Shown in pieces: positions 23,490 through 35,546 of a DNA stretch of 64,000 nt (positions are counted from its first letter, which is position 1; every line of letters begins with the position of its first letter). The notes beneath the pieces are model-generated. The model was not told the DNA's origin and did not search any database. It worked only from the letters and a program-made list of their open reading frames with translations. The stretch lies in NCBI GenBank assembly GCA_003864495.1, contig ML133479.1:730294-794293 (forward strand). The letters run 5' to 3'. A program made the position numbers and the translations under genes. The stretch is from Nemopilema nomurai (Eukaryota; Cnidaria; Scyphozoa; Rhizostomeae; Rhizostomatidae).

Positions 23490-24387
23490 TCTGAAATTTT
23501 TATTCAAAACTGTTAATAATGACCCCAAAACCATTATCAAACCATAGGTTTTCGATGGCGCTGATCTCATTTTTCACGTTATTTTTTCAAAATTCCATGC
23601 CAGTTTTAAGCTATGGGGGTGTTCTTGATTGTTAAAGGAGTAAATACAATGACCCCCCTGAGATAAAGATACAATACCCCATCATCCATCAAAGAAACAA
23701 ATCAGGAGCAAAAAATGATCTTTTTGGGTTGACACACGTTGTGGTTTGTATACTTGGGTTTTTTGAGAAAAACACATCGTTCTAAGGAGACCGAACAACT
23801 GCAGTGAAATGGGGATTTTCTGTTATTTTGCTGGAAAGAGTGGATTTTCTTTGCAGACGTAATTAACTCAACTGCAGAAATTTTACTAGCAGAAAAACTG
23901 TAAAATTGGCATGGAAAAGTGAACTTGTTATTTTCCATGGAACGACACGCTGCCGCTTTTGGAGGGTGTTGTTGTTTGCTTTGCTCCCCCTAAAACCTCT
24001 TACAGCTTGGATATTTAGCTTTGCATCAACACTTCTGTCCTCGCTATCAAAAAAGCACCAAACTCCTTCATCTTTTGCTCCATACCGGATGATAGGGAGA
24101 CAGAAGCAATGGTGGTTCGCTGCCGAGATTTAAAGTTCGGGTATCAGTCTGCAGAGCGCGTGCAGAAACTGGTTCCTTCCTGCGGGCATTGTTTTGCCAA
24201 AATTGCTTTGGAGTGACAGTGACATTGACTGTCATTAATGATCGGATGCTTTGTTTTTGTTTGGTCTACGATACTAGATAGCTATTGTCTTCAATAATGG
24301 CATTCGCTATACAAAGACCCCCTAGGCAGTGGCAATGTCTCGAGCACATTCTTGTGCTGCGATGCATCCCCGAATGGTCGTCCAAAT

Positions 24388-24787
24388 GGTAAACCGTATG
24401 GTAAACCGTGGCACTTTTTCCCATTTATTCATCAGCACGTGAACTATTTGTTCCCATCTTTTTATAGAAGTGGTGCTTTTACGAAACCTACCCAGACATG
24501 AAGGTTTCTTTAGAATATCTTCGCTTTGAGGAAAGAAATTTACGGAACTGTATGGTAAACCGTTGAAAATGAGAAAGCTTCTGAAGACATCAAATTTGAA
24601 TTGCAAAAAGGGTAAACCGTGGACCATTTCTCGATTTTCTCGTTTCGCACTTATCAAAGCTACATCAAAGTTGACAATTACCTTCATAAAAGCATTGCAC
24701 CACTCCTTACCGAAAAAAAATTAATTTTCTCAAGTAAACAACAAAGTTATAAGCATTTTACAAATGGTAAACCGTGGGGTAAACCGT
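24388..24787 (+). repeat. six direct GGTAAACCGT motifs in T module 1
   Basis: Exact decamers at 24388, 24400, 24554, 24611, 24766 and 24778, all in the same orientation, with two closely spaced pairs. The same six recur in every T module (starting near 27198, 30285 and 33361). They lie in the non-transposase half of T. Function unknown; clustered protein-binding sites are one possibility. Confidence 0.85.
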
Positions 24788-25130
24788 GGAGAACAGACAC
24801 TTTTCAACTCGCGCCGTTGCTTGCTAGCAAACAAGCGGCTTTTTAGATGAAGATAAGCGCTACAAATAACGAATAGCAAACTTAAATCAAATTGCGAAAG
24901 TTTTTTGATGAAAATAAATATTGTGTGCATGAGAAATTAAAGAATAAGTAGGAAAAATGAAACGTTTCTATGGTCACATGGCTGTCGGTGCGGAGGAGCA
25001 GCACCATGGAACGATTCTATTCATCTACTTTTTTGGTTAGCGTTGCAATGCAAGAGCCATCAGTTAGTTTTAAGCATTATAAAGTTCATCTATAACTTTG
25101 TTCTGTGTCCTTCGTTACGTACTACCATTT

Positions 25131-25875
25131 TCAGCGCTCGTGCATAGGTTTTATAGTTGAATCAATGGCAGAAGTACTGAAATTGGCAAGTGTCCTCAGT
25201 ACCCTCTTCCTGAAGTCGTTGAAGTCCTCCTTCTCTATCCTTTCCCTAAGCGCTTCTTTAGTCATCTGTCGTTTTACGTTGTGAAATAAATTCTCTATTG
25301 GATTCAAATCTGGTGATCTCGGGGGTATTTTTACGACTTCTGCACCAATTTCATTCAATATATCTTTGGCTATTCTCCTGTTTTGACTTGGGTCATTATC
25401 CATTACAAAAAGCAGTTTGTCCCTCTTTTTGAAATGAGCGCATTCTAATAATACATGCTTTAAAGTATTTCTGCAAACTTTGCAAACCACCTTCCATTCA
25501 TCTTTTCGTATTCTTCGGCAATTACTACCCTTGAGGAAAATCCAACGCCCACCATGACATGCAACCTCCACCCCTCAGGTAGGCTTTTGCTTCCTTTCTT
25601 CGTATATCCCAGTCCCTCATTTGATTTTCTCCAGATTCTTCCACATGGCGTCAATGCATCATCTCTGTGAGGATTCTGTTTGTGTAAACATTGAATTGCA
25701 TCCAGATAAATGAGAACTTCGTCGCTCAAAAACTCTTCATAATATGCCCAAAGCGTCTTTGCTTTCTATCTGCAGGCGATAAAGCTCCTTTACGACTCAG
25801 TCGCAAACACTTGTATTCTGCTTGATTCAGTACCCTAACCGTGGCATTTATACTTTTTTGGATTAGAGACACGTG
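25131..25875 (-). pseudogene. Tc1/mariner-like DDE transposase remnant (T1)
   Basis: Three collinear pieces in different minus-strand frames. An N-terminal piece (ATVRVLNQAEYKCLRLSRKG) is followed by EEFLSDEVLIYLDAIQCLHK with the first catalytic Asp, then GWRLHVMVGVGFSSRVVIAE. The C-terminal piece has VMDNDPSQN, PPRSPDLNPIENLFHNVKR and a tail to MHER. From the Asp of DND to the Glu of PIEN there are 34 residues, the DD34E spacing of Tc1-like enzymes. Frame breaks lie between the first two pieces and after FAKFAEIL. No helix-turn-helix start was found. All four copies share both breaks, so this family cannot make an intact enzyme from these copies. Confidence 0.88.
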
Positions 25876-26300
25876 TTATCTAATTAAAATTCTATTCTAT
25901 ATTTAGACATATTCTGCAACAACCCATTGAAAAGCGACTGATACACCCTTTGGTACTAAGTGTGAAGTAGTTGCGATCATGACAAAGAGAAAGGTGTGTC
26001 TTTGAAATGAACCATTTGCATATCAAAGTTATTTTAATTGGACTATTTCTTTCTATTCTTATTAGTCAACAATTTTCCAAGCTTAAAATATGAATTAAAA
26101 GCCCCATGAGCAAGAAGTACTATTTATTGCATTGAAAGGTGTCAAGACAAGCACTATATAGCCCCAACCCCCTGAAACCCCTGCTGGGTCTGAAAAAATT
26201 AAACTTTTTTTGCCAGAAATGAAATCAGCGCCATCGAAAACCCCATGTCAAATAGCCTTTATTTTCCCAAAATCCCCAGTTTTCGAAAAAAATTTCAGAG

Positions 26301-29109
26301 TCTGAAATTTTTATTCAAAACTGTTAATAATGACCCCAAAACCATTATCAAACCATAGGTTTTCGATGGCGCTGATCTCATTTTTCACGTTATTTTTTCA
26401 AAATTCCATGCCAGTTTTAAGCTATGGGGGTGTTCTTGATTGTTAAAGGAGTAAATACAATGACCCCCCTGAGATAAAGATACAATACCCCATCATCCAT
26501 CAAAGAAACAAATCAGGAGCAAAAAATGATCTTTTTGGGTTGACACACGTTGTGGTTTGTATACTTGGGTTTTTGAGAAAAACACATCGTTCTAAGGAGA
26601 CCGAACAACTGCAGTGAAATGGGGATTTTCTGTTATTTTGCTGGAAAGAGTGATTTTCTTTGCAGACGTAATTAACTCAACTGCAGAAATTTTACTAGCA
26701 GAAAAACTGTAAAATTGGCATGGAAAAGTGAACTTGTTATTTTCCCATGGAACGACACGCTGCCGCTTTTGGAGGGTGTTGTTGTTTGCTTTGCTCCCCC
26801 TAAAACCTCTTACAGCTTGGATATTTAGCTTTGCATCAACACTTCTGTCCTCGCTATCAAAAAAGCACCAAACTCCTTCATCTTTTGCTCCATACCGGAT
26901 GATAGGGAGACAGAAGCAATGGTGGTTCGCTGCCGAGATTTAAAGTTCGGGTATCAGTCTGCAGAGCGCGTGCAGAAACTGGTTCCTTCCTGCGGGCATT
27001 GTTTTGCCAAAATTGCTTTGGAGTGACAGTGACATTGACTGTCATTAATGATCGGATGCTTTGTTTTTGTTTGGTCTACGATACTAGATAGCTATTGTCT
27101 TCAATAATGGCATTCGCTATACAAAGACCCCCTAGGCAGTGGCAATGTCTCGAGCACATTCTTGTGCTGCGATGCATCCCCGAATGGTCGTCCAAATGGT
27201 AAACCGTATGGTAAACCGTGGCACTTTTTCCCATTTATTCATCAGCACGTGAACTATTTGTTCCCATCTTTTTATAGAAGTGGTGCTTTTACGAAACCTA
27301 CCCAGACATGAAGGTTTCTTTAGAATATCTTCGCTTTGAGGAAAGAAATTTACGGAACTGTATGGTAAACCGTTGAAAATGAGAAAGCTTCTGAAGACAT
27401 CAAATTTGAATTGCAAAAAGGGTAAACCGTGGACCATTTCTCGATTTTCTCGTTTCGCACTTATCAAAGCTACATCAAAGTTGACAATTACCTTCATAAA
27501 AGCATTGCACCACTCCTTACCGAAAAAAAATTAATTTTCTCAAGTAAACAACAAAGTTATAAGCATTTTACAAATGGTAAACCGTGGGGTAAACCGTGGA
27601 GAACAGACACTTTTCAACTCGCGCCGTTGCTTGCTAGCAAACAAGCGGCTTTTTAGATGAAGATAAGCGCTACAAATAACGAATAGCAAACTTAAATCAA
27701 ATTGCGAAAGTTTTTTGATGAAAATAAATATTGTGTGCATGAGAAATTAAAGAATAAGTAGGAAAAATGAAACGTTTCTATGGTCACATGGCTGTCGGTG
27801 CGGAGGAGCAGCACCATGGAACGATTCTATTCATCTACTTTTTTGGTTAGCGTTGCAATGCAAGAGCCATCAGTTAGTTTTAAGCATTATAAAGTTCATC
27901 TATAACTTTGTTCTGTGTCCTTCGTTACGTACTACCATTTTCAGCGCTCGTGCATAGGTTTTATAGTTGAATCAATGGCAGAAGTACTGAAATTGGCAAG
28001 TGTCCTCAGTACCCTCTTCCTGAAGTCGTTGAAGTCCTCCTTCTCTATCCTTTCCCTAAGCGCTTCTTTAGTCATCTGTCGTTTTACGTTGTGAAATAAA
28101 TTCTCTATTGGATTCAAATCTGGTGATCTCGGGGGTATTTTTACGACTTCTGCACCAATTTCATTCAATATATCTTTGGCTATTCTCCTGTTTTGACTTG
28201 GGTCATTATCCATTACAAAAAGCAGTTTGTCCCTCTTTTTGAAATGAGCGCATTCTAATAATACATGCTTTAAAGTATTTCTGCAAACTTTGCAAACCAC
28301 CTTCCATTCATCTTTTCGTATTCTTCGGCAATTACTACCCTTGAGGAAAATCCAACGCCCACCATGACATGCAACCTCCACCCCTCAGGTAGGCTTTTGC
28401 TTCCTTTCTTCGTATATCCCAGTCCCTCATTTGATTTTCTCCAGATTCTTCCACATGGCGTCAATGCATCATCTCTGTGAGGATTCTGTTTGTGTAAACA
28501 TTGAATTGCATCCAGATAAATGAGAACTTCGTCGCTCAAAAACTCTTCATAATATGCCCAAAGCGTCTTTGCTTTCTATCTGCAGGCGATAAAGCTCCTT
28601 TACGACTCAGTCGCAAACACTTGTATTCTGCTTGATTCAGTACCCTAACCGTGGCATTTATACTTTTTTGGATTAGAGACACGTGTTATCTAATTAAAAT
28701 TCTATTCTATATTTAGACATATTCTGCAACAACCCATTGAAAAGCGACTGATACACCCTTTGGTACTAAGTGTGAAGTAGTTGCGATCATGACAAAGAGA
28801 AAGGTGTGTCTTTGAAATGAACCATTTGCATATCAAAGTTATTTTAATTGGACTATTTCTTTCTATTCTTATTAGTCAACAATTTTCCAAGCTTAAAATA
28901 TGAATTAAAAGCCCCATGAGCAAGAAGTACTATTTATTGCATTGAAAGGTGTCAAGACAAGCACTATATAGCCCCAACCCCCTGAAACCCCTGCTGGGTC
29001 TGAAAAAATTAAACTTTTTTTGCCAGAAATGAAATCAGCGCCATCGAAAACCCCATGTCAAATAGCCTTTATTTTCCCAAAATCCCCAGTTTTCGAAAAA
29101 AATTTCAGA
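26301..29109. mobile_element. T module 2 (2809 bp)
   Basis: Follows T module 1 with a single G between (TTTCAGA-G-TCTGAAA), the only junction in the array without an M. Differs from T1 by a shorter T-run and GAGTGATT instead of GAGTGGATT, features shared with T4, but keeps T1's GCTGCGATGC. Confidence 0.88.
27941..28685 (-). pseudogene. Tc1/mariner-like transposase remnant (T2)
   Basis: Same pieces, motifs and frame breaks as the T1 remnant. The final frame (VMDNDPSQN to MHER) is identical in protein sequence. Confidence 0.88.
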
Positions 29110-29383
29110 CAATGCCTGCCAAAATTGTTGGCACATTTGCGACAATTCTTTGACTCGCGTTCACTCATCCCCCTCCCCCCTTCGAACAATGTTGTGTTGC
29201 TGCTAAACGAAGCGTCGATTTTACACCAAACTTTTTCCCCAGATTGACTGAATGCTTTACTTTGTTACCAACATTGTTTTAGGGGGGAGAGGGGGATTAA
29301 CAGCTTGTGGCGTGTCAAAGAAATGAAAAATACAAAAACCAGAGAAAATACTGAGGTGTTCCAAGGACTTTTGGCAGGCATTG
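29110..29383. mobile_element. M module 2
   Basis: 274 bp, with the same 15-bp inverted ends as M1. It abuts T2 (ATTTCAGA|CAATGCC) and T3 (GGCATTG|TCTGAAA) with no TA. The G-run reads GGGGGGAGAGGGGG, unlike M1 and M3. Confidence 0.88.
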
Positions 29384-32191
29384 TCTGAAATTTTTATTCA
29401 AAACTGTTAATAATGACCCCAAAACCATTATCAAACCATAGGTTTTCGATGGCGCTGATCTCATTTTTCACGTTATTTTTTCAAAATTCCATGCCAGTTT
29501 TAAGCTATGGGGGTGTTCTTGATTGTTAAAGGAGTAAATACAATGACCCCCCTGAGATAAAGATACAATACCCCATCATCCATCAAAGAAACAAATCAGG
29601 AGCAAAAAATGATCTTTTTGGGTTGACACACGTTGTGGTTTGTATACTTGGGTTTTTTGAGAAAAACACATCGTTCTAAGGAGACCGAACAACTGCAGTG
29701 AAATGGGGATTTTCTGTTATTTTGCTGGAAAGAGTGGATTTTCTTTGCAGACGTAATTAACTCAACTGCAGAAATTTTACTAGCAGAAAAACTGTAAAAT
29801 TGGCATGGAAAAGTGAACTTGTTATTTTCCCATGGAACGACACGCTGCCGCTTTTGGAGGGTGTTGTTGTTTGCTTTGCTCCCCCTAAAACTCTTACAGC
29901 TTGGATATTTAGCTTTGCATCAACACTTCTGTCCTCGCTATCAAAAAAGCACCAAACTCCTTCATCTTTTGCTCCATACCGGATGATAGGGAGACAGAAG
30001 CAATGGTGGTTCGCTGCCGAGATTTAAAGTTCGGGTATCAGTCTGCAGAGCGCGTGCAGAAACTGGTTCCTTCCTGCGGGCATTGTTTTGCCAAAATTGC
30101 TTCGGAGTGACAGTGACATTGACTGTCATTAATGATCGGATGCTTTGTTTTTGTTTGGTCTACGATACTAGATAGCTATTGTCTTCAATAATGGCATTCG
30201 CTATACAAAGACCCCCTAGGCAGTGGCAATGTCTCGAGCACATTCTTGTGCTGCGGTGCATCCCCGAATGGTCGTCCAAATGGTAAACCGTATGGTAAAC
30301 CGTGGCACTTTTTCCCCATTTATTCATCAGCACGTGAACTATTTTGTTCCATTTTTTTTATAGAAGTGGTGCTTTTACGAAACCTACCCAGACATGAAGG
30401 TTTCTTTAGAATATCTTCGCTTTGAGGAAAGAAATTTACGGAACTGTATGGTAAACCGTTGAAAATGAGAAAGCTTCTGAAGACATCAAATTTGAATTGC
30501 AAAAAGGGTAAACCGTGGACCATTTCTCGATTTTCTCGTTTCGCACTTATCAAAGCTACATCAAAGTTGACAATTACCTTCATAAAAGCATTGCACCACT
30601 CCTTACCGAAAAAAATTAATTTTCTCAAGTAAACAACAAAGTTATAAGCATTTTACAAATGGTAAACCGTGGGGTAAACCGTGGAGAACAGACACTTTTC
30701 AACTCGCGCCGTTGCTTGCTAGCAAACAAGCGGCTTTTTAGATGAAGATAAGCGCTACAAATAACGAATAGCAAACTTAAATCAAATTGCGAAAGTTTTT
30801 TGATGAAAATAAATATTGTGTGCATGAGAAATTAAAGAATAAGTAGGAAAAATGAAACGTTTCTATGGTCACATGGCTGTCGGTGCGGAGGAGCAGCACC
30901 ATGGAACGATTCTATTCATCTACTTTTTTGGTTAGCGTTGCAATGCAAGAGCCATCAGTTAGTTTTAAGCATTATAAAGTTCATCTATAACTTTGTTCTG
31001 TGTCCTTCGTTACGTACTACCATTTTCAGCGCTCGTGCATAGGTTTTATAGTTGAATCAATGGCAGAAGTACTGAAATTGGCAAGTGTCCTCAGTACCCT
31101 CTTCCTGAAGTCGTTGAAGTCCTCCTTCTCTATCCTTTCCCTAAGCGCTTCTTTAGTCATCTGTCGTTTTACGTTGTGAAATAAATTCTCTATTGGATTC
31201 AAATCTGGTGATCTCGGGGGTATTTTTACGACTTCTGCACCAATTTCATTCAATATATCTTTGGCTATTCTCCTGTTTTGACTTGGGTCATTATCCATTA
31301 CAAGCAGTTTGTCCCTCTTTTTGAAATGAGCGCATTCTAATAATACATGCTTTAAAGTATTTCTGCAAACTTTGCAAACCACCTTCCATTCATCTTTTCG
31401 TATTCTTCGGCAATTACTACCCTTGAGGAAAATCCAACGCCCACCATGACATGCAACCTCCACCCCTCAGGTAGGCTTTTGCTTCCTTTCTTCGTATATC
31501 CCAGTCCCTCATTTGATTTTCTCCAGATTCTTCCACATGGCGTCAATGCATCATCTCTGTGAGGATTCTGTTTGTGTAAACATTGAATTGCATCCAGATA
31601 AATGAGAACTTCGTCGCTCAAAAACTCTTCATAATATGCCCAAAGCGTCTTTGCTTTCTATCTGCAGGCGATAAAGCTCCTTTACGACTCAGTCGCAAAC
31701 ACTTGTATTCTGCTTGATTCAGTACCCTAACCGTGGCATTTATACTTTTTTGGATTAGAGACACGTGTTATCTAATTAAAATTCTATTCTATATTTAGAC
31801 ATATTCTGCAACAACCCATTGAAAAGCGACTGATACACCCTTTGGTACTAAGTGTGAAGTAGTTGCGATCATGACAAAGAGAAAGGTGTGTCTTTGAAAT
31901 GAACCATTTGCATATCAAAGTTATTTTAATTGGACTATTTCTTTCTATTCTTATTAGTCAACAATTTTCCAAGCTTAAAATATGAATTAAAAGCCCCATG
32001 AGCAAGAAGTACTATTTATTGCATTGAAAGGTGTCAAGACAAGCACTATATAGCCCCAACCCCCTGAAACCCCTGCTGGGTCTGAAAAAATTAAACTTTT
32101 TTTGCCAGAAATGAAATCAGCGCCATCGAAAACCCCATGTCAAATAGCCTTTATTTTCCCAAAATCCCCAGTTTTCGAAAAAAATTTCAGA
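29384..32191. mobile_element. T module 3 (2808 bp)
   Basis: Same ends and content as T1. Carries the long T-run and GAGTGGATT of T1 but GCTGCGGTGC like T4, plus private changes (GCTTCGGAGTG, a lost C in CCTAAAACTC, changes near 30345-30360). Confidence 0.88.
31026..31767 (-). pseudogene. Tc1/mariner-like transposase remnant (T3)
   Basis: As T1, but the A-run just before the catalytic DND block is three bases shorter, removing one residue (KLLVMDND instead of KLLFVMDND). Shared frame breaks retained. Confidence 0.88.
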
Positions 32192-32466
32192 CAATGCCTG
32201 CCAAAATTGTTGGCACATTTGCGACAATTCTTTGACTCGCGTTCACTCATCCCCCTCCCCCCCTTCGAACAATGTTGTGTTGCTGCTAAACGAAGCGTCG
32301 ATTTTACACCAAACTTTTTCCCCAGATTGACTGAATGCTTTACTTTGTTACCAACATTGTTTTAGGGGGAGGAGGGGGATTAACAGCTTGTGGCGTGTCA
32401 AAGAAATGAAAAATACAAAAACCAGAGAAAATACTGAGGTGTTCCAAGGACTTTTGGCAGGCATTG
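32192..32466. mobile_element. M module 3
   Basis: 275 bp between T3 and T4, same inverted ends, no TA. The G-run matches M1 (GGGGGAGGAGGGGG). Confidence 0.88.
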
Positions 32467-35270
32467 TCTGAAATTTTTATTCAAAACTGTTAATAATGAC
32501 CCCAAAACCATTATCAAACCATAGGTTTCGATGGCGCTGATCTCATTTTTCACGTTATTTTTTCAAAATTCCATGCCAGTTTTAAGCTATGGGGGTGTTT
32601 GATTGTTAAAGGAGTAAATACAATGACCCCCCTGAGATAAAGATACAATACCCCATCATCCATCAAAGAAACAAATCAGGAGCAAAAAATGATCTTTTTG
32701 GGTTGACACACGTTGTGGTTTGTATACTTGGGTTTTTGAGAAAAACACATCGTTCTAAGGAGACCGAACAACTGCAGTGAAATGGGGATTTTCTGTTATT
32801 TTGCTGGAAAGAGTGATTTTCTTTGCAGACGTAATTAACTCAACTGCAGAAATTTTACTAGCAGAAAAACTGTAAAATTGGCATGGAAAAGTGAACTTGT
32901 TATTTTCCCATGGAACGACACGCTGCCGCTTTTGGAGGGTGTTGTTGTTTGCTTTGCTCCCCCTAAAACCTCTTACAGCTTGGATATTTAGCTTTGCATC
33001 AACACTTCTGTCCTCGCTATCAAAAAAGCACCAAACTCCTTCATCTTTTGCTCCATACCGGATGATAGGGAGACAGAAGCAATGGTGGTTCGCTGCCGAG
33101 ATTTAAAGTTCGGGTATCAGTCTGCAGAGCGCGTGCAGAAACTGGTTCCTTCCTGCGGGCATTGTTTTGCCAAAATTGCTTTGGAGTGACAGTGACATTG
33201 ACTGTCATTAATGATCGGATGCTTTGTTTTTGTTTGGTCTACGATACTAGATAGCTATTGTCTTCAATAATGGCATTCGCTATACAAAGACCCCCTAGGC
33301 AGTGGCAATGTCTCGAGCACATTCTTGTGCTGCGGTGCATCCCCGAATGGTCGTCCAAATGGTAAACCGTATGGTAAACCGTGGCACTTTTTCCATTTAT
33401 TCATCAGCACGTGAACTATTTGTTCCCATCTTTTTATAGAAGTGGTGCTTTTACGAAACCTACCCAGACATGAAGGTTTCTTTAGAATATCTTCGCTTTG
33501 AGGAAAGAAATTTACGGAACTGTATGGTAAACCGTTGAAAATGAGAAAGCTTCTGAAGACATCAAATTTGAATTGCAAAAAGGGTAAACCGTGGACCATT
33601 TCTCGATTTTCTCGTTTCGCACTTATCAAAGCTACATCAAAGTTGACAATTACCTTCATAAAAGCATTGCACCACTCCTTACCGAAAAAAAATTAATTTT
33701 CTCAAGTAAACAACAAAGTTATAAGCATTTTACAAATGGTAAACCGTGGGGTAAACCGTGGAGAACAGACACTTTTCAACTCGCGCCGTTGCTTGCTAGC
33801 AAACAAGCGGCTTTTTAGATGAAGATAAGCGCTACAAATAACGAATAGCAAACTTAAATCAAATTGCGAAAGTTTTTTGATGAAAATAAATATTGTGTGC
33901 ATGAGAAATTAAAGAATAAGTAGGAAAAATGAAACGTTTCTATGGTCACATGGCTGTCGGTGCGGAGGAGCAGCACCATGGAACGATTCTATTCATCTAC
34001 TTTTTTGGTTAGCGTTGCAATGCAAGAGCCATCAGTTAGTTTTAAGCATTATAAAGTTCATCTATAACTTTGTTCTGTGTCCTTCGTTACGTACTACCAT
34101 TTTCAGCGCTCGTGCATAGGTTTTATAGTTGAATCAATGGCAGAAGTACTGAAATTGGCAAGTGTCCTCAGTACCCTCTTCCTGAAGTCGTTGAAGTCCT
34201 CCTTCTCTATCCTTTCCCTAAGCGCTTCTTTAGTCATCTGTCGTTTTACGTTGTGAAATAAATTCTCTATTGGATTCAAATCTGGTGATCTCGGGGGTAT
34301 TTTTACGACTTCTGCACCAATTTCATTCAATATATCTTTGGCTATTCTCCTGTTTTGACTTGGGTCATTATCCATTACAAAAGCAGTTTGTCCCTCTTTT
34401 TGAAATGAGCGCATTCTAATAATACATGCTTTAAAGTATTTCTGCAAACTTTGCAAACCACCTTCCATTCATCTTTTCGTATTCTTCGGCAATTACTACC
34501 CTTGAGGAAAATCCAACGCCCACCATGACATGCAACCTCCACCCCTCAGGTAGGCTTTTGCTTCCTTTCTTCGTATATCCCAGTCCCTCATTTGATTTTC
34601 TCCAGATTCTTCCACATGGCGTCAATGCATCATCTCTGTGAGGATTCTGTTTGTGTAAACATTGAATTGCATCCAGATAAATGAGAACTTCGTCGCTCAA
34701 AAACTCTTCATAATATGCCCAAAGCGTCTTTGCTTTCTATCTGCAGGCGATAAAGCTCCTTTACGACTCAGTCGCAAACACTTGTATTCTGCTTGATTCA
34801 GTACCCTAACCGTGGCATTTATACTTTTTTGGATTAGAGACACGTGTTATCTAATTAAAATTCTATTCTATATTTAGACATATTCTGCAACAACCCATTG
34901 AAAAGCGACTGATACACCCTTTGGTACTAAGTGTGAAGTAGTTGCGATCATGACAAAGAGAAAGGTGTGTCTTTGAAATGAACCATTTGCATATCAAAGT
35001 TATTTTAATTGGACTATTTCTTTCTATTCTTATTAGTCAACAATTTTCCAAGCTTAAAATATGAATTAAAAGCCCCATGAGCAAGAAGTACTATTTATTG
35101 CATTGAAAGGTGTCAAGACAAGCACTATATAGCCCCAACCCCCTGAAACCCCTGCTGGGTCTGAAAAAATTAAACTTTTTTTGCCAGAAATGAAATCAGC
35201 GCCATCGAAAACCCCATGTCAAATAGCCTTTATTTTCCCAAAATCCCCAGTTTTCGAAAAAAATTTCAGA
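32467..35270. mobile_element. T module 4 (2804 bp)
   Basis: Same ends and content. Shares the short T-run and GAGTGATT with T2, and GCTGCGGTGC with T3. Small private deletions, including CTT near 32600 and bases near 33392. Confidence 0.88.
34103..34846 (-). pseudogene. Tc1/mariner-like transposase remnant (T4)
   Basis: As T1, but the A-run near 34378 is one base shorter, which moves the segment upstream of VMDNDPSQN into yet another frame. Shared breaks retained. Confidence 0.88.
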
Positions 35271-35546
35271 CAATGCCTGCCAAAATTGTTGGCACATTTG
35301 CGACAATTCTTTGACTCGCGTTCACTCATCCCCCTCCCCCCCTTCGAACAATGTTGTGTTGCTGCTAAACGAAGCGTCGATTTTACACCAAACTTTTTCC
35401 CCAGATTGACTGAATGCTTTACTTTGTTACCAACATTGTTTTAGGGGGGAAGAGGGGGATTAACAGCTTGTGGCGTGTCAAAGAAATGAAAAATACAAAA
35501 ACCAGAGAAAATACTGAGGTGTTCCAAGGACTTTTGGCAGGCATTG
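35271..35546. mobile_element. M module 4
   Basis: 276 bp. The left end abuts T4. The right end (GGCAGGCATTG) is followed by TA and unique DNA (GCTCACCGC), the right edge of the whole insertion. Confidence 0.88.

Larger units (their letters stand above)
23490..26299. mobile_element. T module 1 (Tc1/mariner-like, 2810 bp)
   Basis: Outer ends are TCTGAAATTTTT and its inversion. A second conserved inverted block (TTTTCGATGGCGCTGAT) lies inside each end, at 23547-23572 and 26217-26242, exactly 57 bases from each terminus, so the inverted repeat spans about 83 bases. The minus strand carries transposase remnants at 25131-25875, and the left half carries six GGTAAACCGT motifs. No TA flanks either end. 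Confidence 0.88.
23216..35546. mobile_element. 12.3-kb tandem array of T and M modules (M-T-T-M-T-M-T-M)
   Basis: Four T modules (2804-2810 bp) and four M modules (274-276 bp) lie head to tail in the same orientation with no other DNA, except one G between the first two T copies. T has long imperfect terminal inverted repeats and a broken Tc1-like transposase. M has 15-bp inverted ends (CAATGCCTGCCAAAA) and no gene. Only the outermost M ends are flanked by TA; no T end is. Copies differ at scattered sites, so this is not one copy read repeatedly. It behaves as a single TA insertion whose inside has been amplified. Confidence 0.9.

Noticed and set aside
24322..24687. A 121-codon minus frame in each T module as a second transposon gene
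   Set aside because: No family features. It runs through the GGTAAACCGT repeats, is altered by small indels in T3 and T4, and an overlapping plus frame is equally open.
29020..29247. Plus-strand frame starting MPEMKSAPS spanning the T-M junctions
   Set aside because: It crosses the inverted end of T into M, its length changes with homopolymer length, and it matches no family.
23216..35546. LTR retrotransposon interpretation of M as long terminal repeats
   Set aside because: M begins CA and ends TG (inverse of TG...CA), carries inverted ends, has a TA target, and T encodes a DDE transposase with no reverse transcriptase, gag or primer site.
23216..35546. Array as pure assembly duplication
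   Set aside because: Copies carry private substitutions and deletions, one junction lacks M, and variant combinations differ, so at least several real copies exist. The exact number still needs spanning reads.
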